Origin: Nocardia abscessus
GTDB lineage: Bacteria; Actinomycetota; Actinomycetes; Mycobacteriales; Mycobacteriaceae
Direction of reading: 5' to 3'
Length of the DNA: 64,000 nucleotides
Assembly: GCF_015477775.1 (NCBI RefSeq)
Contig: NZ_JADLQO010000009.1
Coordinates: 186,001 to 250,000, forward strand
In this document: in pieces, positions 61,783-64,000 of the stretch
Layout of the letters: each line of letters begins with the position of its first letter
Position numbering within the stretch: position 1 is the stretch's first letter
The notes under the pieces: model-generated
What the model was told of the DNA's origin: nothing
Seen by the model: the letters and a program-made list of their open reading frames with translations, nothing else
The model's database searches: none
Position numbers and translations under genes: made by a program

Positions 61783-62014
61783 GCTCCCTGATGCGATGTT
61801 CGGCTTGGCTGCGCGGACCTGTCAGATCGGTCTCGTAGCTCGGCCACATCGAGGGGACCGAGCCCGCGGTGATCGCCCTGGCCCTCATGGGGACGTGCAT
61901 CAGCCTCGGCCGGCGCGCCGGCATCCGGCAACTCGCCCGCAGAGACGACACCGCGGTAAACCCCTACGTCGGTGGCCGCATGGGCGCCAGGATCAAGGAG
62001 GTGACCTGCAAGGT

Positions 62015-62356
62015 CGCGAGGACTACGTCGGCCCGTGGCTGCCCGAGCCGCTGCTGCTCGACGAGCGCGACGCGGCGGCTGACATGGTGCTCGCCGAGTC
62101 GGTGTCGATGGCGATGCTCGTGCTGCTGGAAGCACTCACTCCCGACGAGCGAGCGGTGTTCGTGTTGCGCGAGGTGTTCGGCTTCGACTACGACGACATC
62201 GCCACGGCGGTGGGCAAACCCGTGATGACGGTGCGCAAGGTGGCCCACCGCGCCCGCTCGCACGTGCAGGCGCGACGCAAACGCTTCGAACCCGTCGACG
62301 GCGACGGTTCCGCGTCAGATCAGCCGGTAGGGAGCCGACAAGCCGCAGTGCAGTGA
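62015..62356 (+). pseudogene. ECF41-type sigma factor remnant
   Basis: From 62015 the frame reads EDYVGPWLPEPLLL, then VLLEALTPDERAVFVLREVF, FDYDDIATAVGKPVMTVRKV and AHRARSHVQARRKR, the region 2/4 linker and region 4 of an ECF41 sigma factor (with its DYVGPWLPEPL hallmark). Region 2 upstream is lost in frame breaks, and the C-terminal SnoaL-like extension of the family is absent. It is a broken copy. Confidence 0.8.
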
Positions 62357-62431
62357 GCGACCCCGCACTCGGCCCGCCACGCACCGGCAGCCAAGGTTCG
62401 TTGTGAACAGCGAAGACCCGAGGTGCGTTCC

Positions 62432-63190
62432 TCAGCTGTCGGACGTGACCACGGTGCCGGCTTCAGCTGCGGTGCGCCGCCGCCGGGCGCGGTGGGCGAG
62501 TGCGTCGAGGATGCGTTGCCATGCCGGTGATGCCTCGGAGATCCGGGAAGAGACCAGCTTCAGGTAGCCCGGCCGGCTGCCGTCTCGTTCGTATTCGATC
62601 TCCCAGGCGTCCAGGTCGTCGATGAGCTGGTCCAGGCGTGGATCGTGCGGATCCCAGTCGACCGATTGATCGCAGGCGAGATACAGGCGCGTCGTCTCGG
62701 GGTCATCGAAGCCGGCGTTCTTTTCCCGGATCCGCTGCGGCATGGCGCGTGGATCCAGTGCTTGCATCAGGATCCACGAGTCGCGCTCGAGTCGTACCCG
62801 CAATTCACTGATCCCGAGACCGCGCATTCGGTCCAGGATGGCGACCACTTCGGCAGGCAGGACAAGCCGTTCGCCGCTGGCCAATTCGGCGATCCGGCGG
62901 CGGTTATCGGCGAGCTGGTCGATCTTGCGCTGCAGTTCGGCGTCGATGTCGGTAATGGCCGAGGCGAATTCGGCCGGCTGCGCGTGCAGCAGCGCGTCGA
63001 TACGGGCCAGCGGAACGCCGGCATCGGCGAGTGTCCTGATCCGGATGAGATCCACCGCCGCCTGCGCGCTGTAGCGACGGTAGCCCGAAGAGTCACGGTC
63101 GGGCTCGGGCAAGAGGCCGACGTGATGGTAGTGACGAACGGTGCGCACGGTCACGCCGGCGGTCACCGCGAGTTGACCGATCGTGAGCAC
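62432..63190 (-). CDS. MerR-family regulator
   Basis: A 252-residue regulator. The MerR winged helix is TIGQLAVTAGVTVRTVRHYH, HVGLLPEPDRDSSGYRRYS, followed by a long coiled coil and an effector domain of about 130 residues with WEIEYERDGSRPGYLK. Start GTG 63190. It precedes the alpha/beta hydrolase gene on the same strand and may control it. The ligand is unknown. Confidence 0.9.
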   Translation of the reverse strand: MLTIGQLAVTAGVTVRTVRHYHHVGLLPEPDRDSSGYRRYSAQAAVDLIRIRTLADAGVPLARIDALLHAQPAEFASAITDIDAELQRKIDQLADNRRRIAELASGERLVLPAEVVAILDRMRGLGISELRVRLERDSWILMQALDPRAMPQRIREKNAGFDDPETTRLYLACDQSVDWDPHDPRLDQLIDDLDAWEIEYERDGSRPGYLKLVSSRISEASPAWQRILDALAHRARRRRTAAEAGTVVTSDS

Positions 63191-63228
63191 CGTCCTCCTA
63201 TTCTTCGTGAAACGTGATCGTGCCGAGT

Positions 63229-64000
63229 CTAGGGGCGAGCCGCGCGGTCGATGACGTCGCGGATCGCCTGGACCACGGCGTCGGGGCGGTCGAAGCAGAG
63301 CCGGTGGTGCACGGTGTCGGAGAGAATGCGTTGTTCCCCGCGCGACACCGCGCTCACCAGGACCGCGTCCATTCGCCTTCTGCCGTCCTGCATCTTCTGC
63401 ATCGTCTCCGCCTGCTGGGCGGGGTCGGTGCCCAGCACGCTGAGAGCGACCACCGGGACATCAGGAAGGTTGGGTCCGGCCCGCAGTTCGGTGGCCAATT
63501 CGGTCAACATGCTGCGCTCGGCGATGCCGACCCGGATCCATTCGTCACTCGACTTGGCATCGATCAGCGACCGCCGGATGTGCTCCGGGTAGTCCGCGAG
63601 CAACTCGGCGCGCATCTCGCGCAGGGCTGAGCGCAGCCGTTCGAGCTGATCGGGATCGGATGCCATCTGCTCGGCCGCGGCCAGCCGCATCGCGGGCGGC
63701 ATGAAGTCGTCCCAGTCGCGGTGCAAGCCGTCCAACCAGACCAGACCGGCCACCTCCCGCGGGTACAGCTGCGCGAACCGATGCGCGTAGAAGGCGCCGA
63801 GGGAGTGTGGCGCGAAAATGTACGGGGCGGGGATGTCCTGGGCGCGCAGCAGTTCGTGTAGTTCTGTGGCGACCGCGGCGGCGGTGCGCGGCAACGGGAG
63901 GGGATCGCTGTAGCCCGTGCCGCCGCGGTCGTACACCACGGCGGTGGTGAACTGCGAAACATGTTGCTGGACGCCGAAATAATCCAGACCGACCGCGCCG
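63229..64000 (-). CDS. Alpha/beta hydrolase, 5' end beyond the window
   Basis: The frame is open past the window end, so the N-terminus is missing. Visible residues include VVYDRGGTGYSDPLP, the nucleophile serine in FAPHSLGAFYAHRF (HSLGA), and the late region LCFDRPDAVVQAIRDVI with the catalytic histidine in VHHRL. It is a serine hydrolase of the general esterase/lipase type. Its stop is 38 bases from the MerR gene start. Confidence 0.87.
   Translation of the reverse strand, partial: GAVGLDYFGVQQHVSQFTTAVVYDRGGTGYSDPLPLPRTAAAVATELHELLRAQDIPAPYIFAPHSLGAFYAHRFAQLYPREVAGLVWLDGLHRDWDDFMPPAMRLAAAEQMASDPDQLERLRSALREMRAELLADYPEHIRRSLIDAKSSDEWIRVGIAERSMLTELATELRAGPNLPDVPVVALSVLGTDPAQQAETMQKMQDGRRRMDAVLVSAVSRGEQRILSDTVHHRLCFDRPDAVVQAIRDVIDRAARP

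Noticed and set aside
1..64000. CRISPR arrays, tRNA or rRNA genes, insertion sequences, attachment sites
   Set aside because: No regularly spaced repeats, cloverleaf sequences, rRNA cores, transposase motifs or integrase genes were seen on reading both strands; a covariance-model scan would be needed to exclude small RNAs.

Overview
The window is high-GC actinobacterial DNA and most resembles Nocardia or a close relative in Mycobacteriales. The support is uniformly G/C-ending codons, many overlapping ATGA/GTGA gene junctions, a SigB/SigF-type sigma factor, DUF6131 and DUF5994 small proteins, an FAAL-type fatty acid ligase, and abundant P450, TetR and SDR genes. The genus is an inference. No rRNA, tRNA, CRISPR array, transposase or phage gene was seen.

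Region 1 (1-18460) is the centrepiece: one tight rightward operon of at least eleven genes, nearly all joined by start/stop overlaps, and entering the window already inside its first gene. In order it encodes a giant fusion (class III aminotransferase, acyl-ACP-reductase-like domain, PEP-synthase-like phosphotransferase, thymidylate-kinase-like domain), a second thymidylate-kinase-like protein, an acyl carrier protein, a fatty acyl-AMP ligase, a cytochrome P450, a second PEP-synthase-like enzyme, an alpha-oxoamine synthase, a NTP_transf_5 nucleotidyltransferase, a HAD phosphatase, a diacylglycerol/sphingosine-kinase-like enzyme and an SDR. A PhyH dioxygenase follows after 31 bases, and then a 13-bp hairpin. 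The enzymes suggest a path: a fatty acid is activated and loaded on the carrier; one branch reduces and transaminates it to a fatty amine; another condenses it with an amino acid to an amino-ketone, which is reduced and phosphorylated as in sphingoid base metabolism; the two swivel-histidine enzymes would activate or join the pieces, as PigC/RedH do in prodiginine synthesis. The product is unknown.

Region 2 (18600-31000) holds unrelated accessory genes: an epoxide hydrolase remnant, a phytase-like lipoprotein, a DUF3754 membrane protein, a coupled HEAT / MerR-HEAT pair, a lipase divergent from a PucR regulator, an alpha/beta hydrolase, an MFS exporter divergent from an HxlR regulator around a perfect 15-bp inverted repeat, a potassium-channel-like protein and a serine hydrolase.

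Region 3 (31200-45530) carries a carotenoid oxygenase followed by decayed genes, an IclR regulator divergent from a type III polyketide synthase, a crotonase, a two-component system, a Tat-signal SDR, a spore-photoproduct-lyase-like radical SAM protein, an XRE-cupin regulator, a methyltransferase, a DinB protein, a lipoprotein hydrolase, and an M48 peptidase coupled to a small protein.

Region 4 (45700-52000) looks like a stress and regulation island: small membrane proteins, a SigB/SigF-like sigma factor, and two closely similar TetR repressors flanking a DUF5994 gene. Three copies of one operator-like sequence are spread across it.

Region 5 (52296-56221) is a three-gene module of an unrecognised protein, a MoxR-type AAA ATPase and a metallopeptidase-VWA (DUF2201) protein. 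The rest (56400-64000) has a PLD-N membrane protein, a P450, two VOC proteins, a solute-binding-like protein without signal peptide, a secreted Gly/Ser/Ala-rich protein, a GtrA protein, an ECF41 sigma factor remnant, a MerR regulator and an alpha/beta hydrolase cut by the window end.
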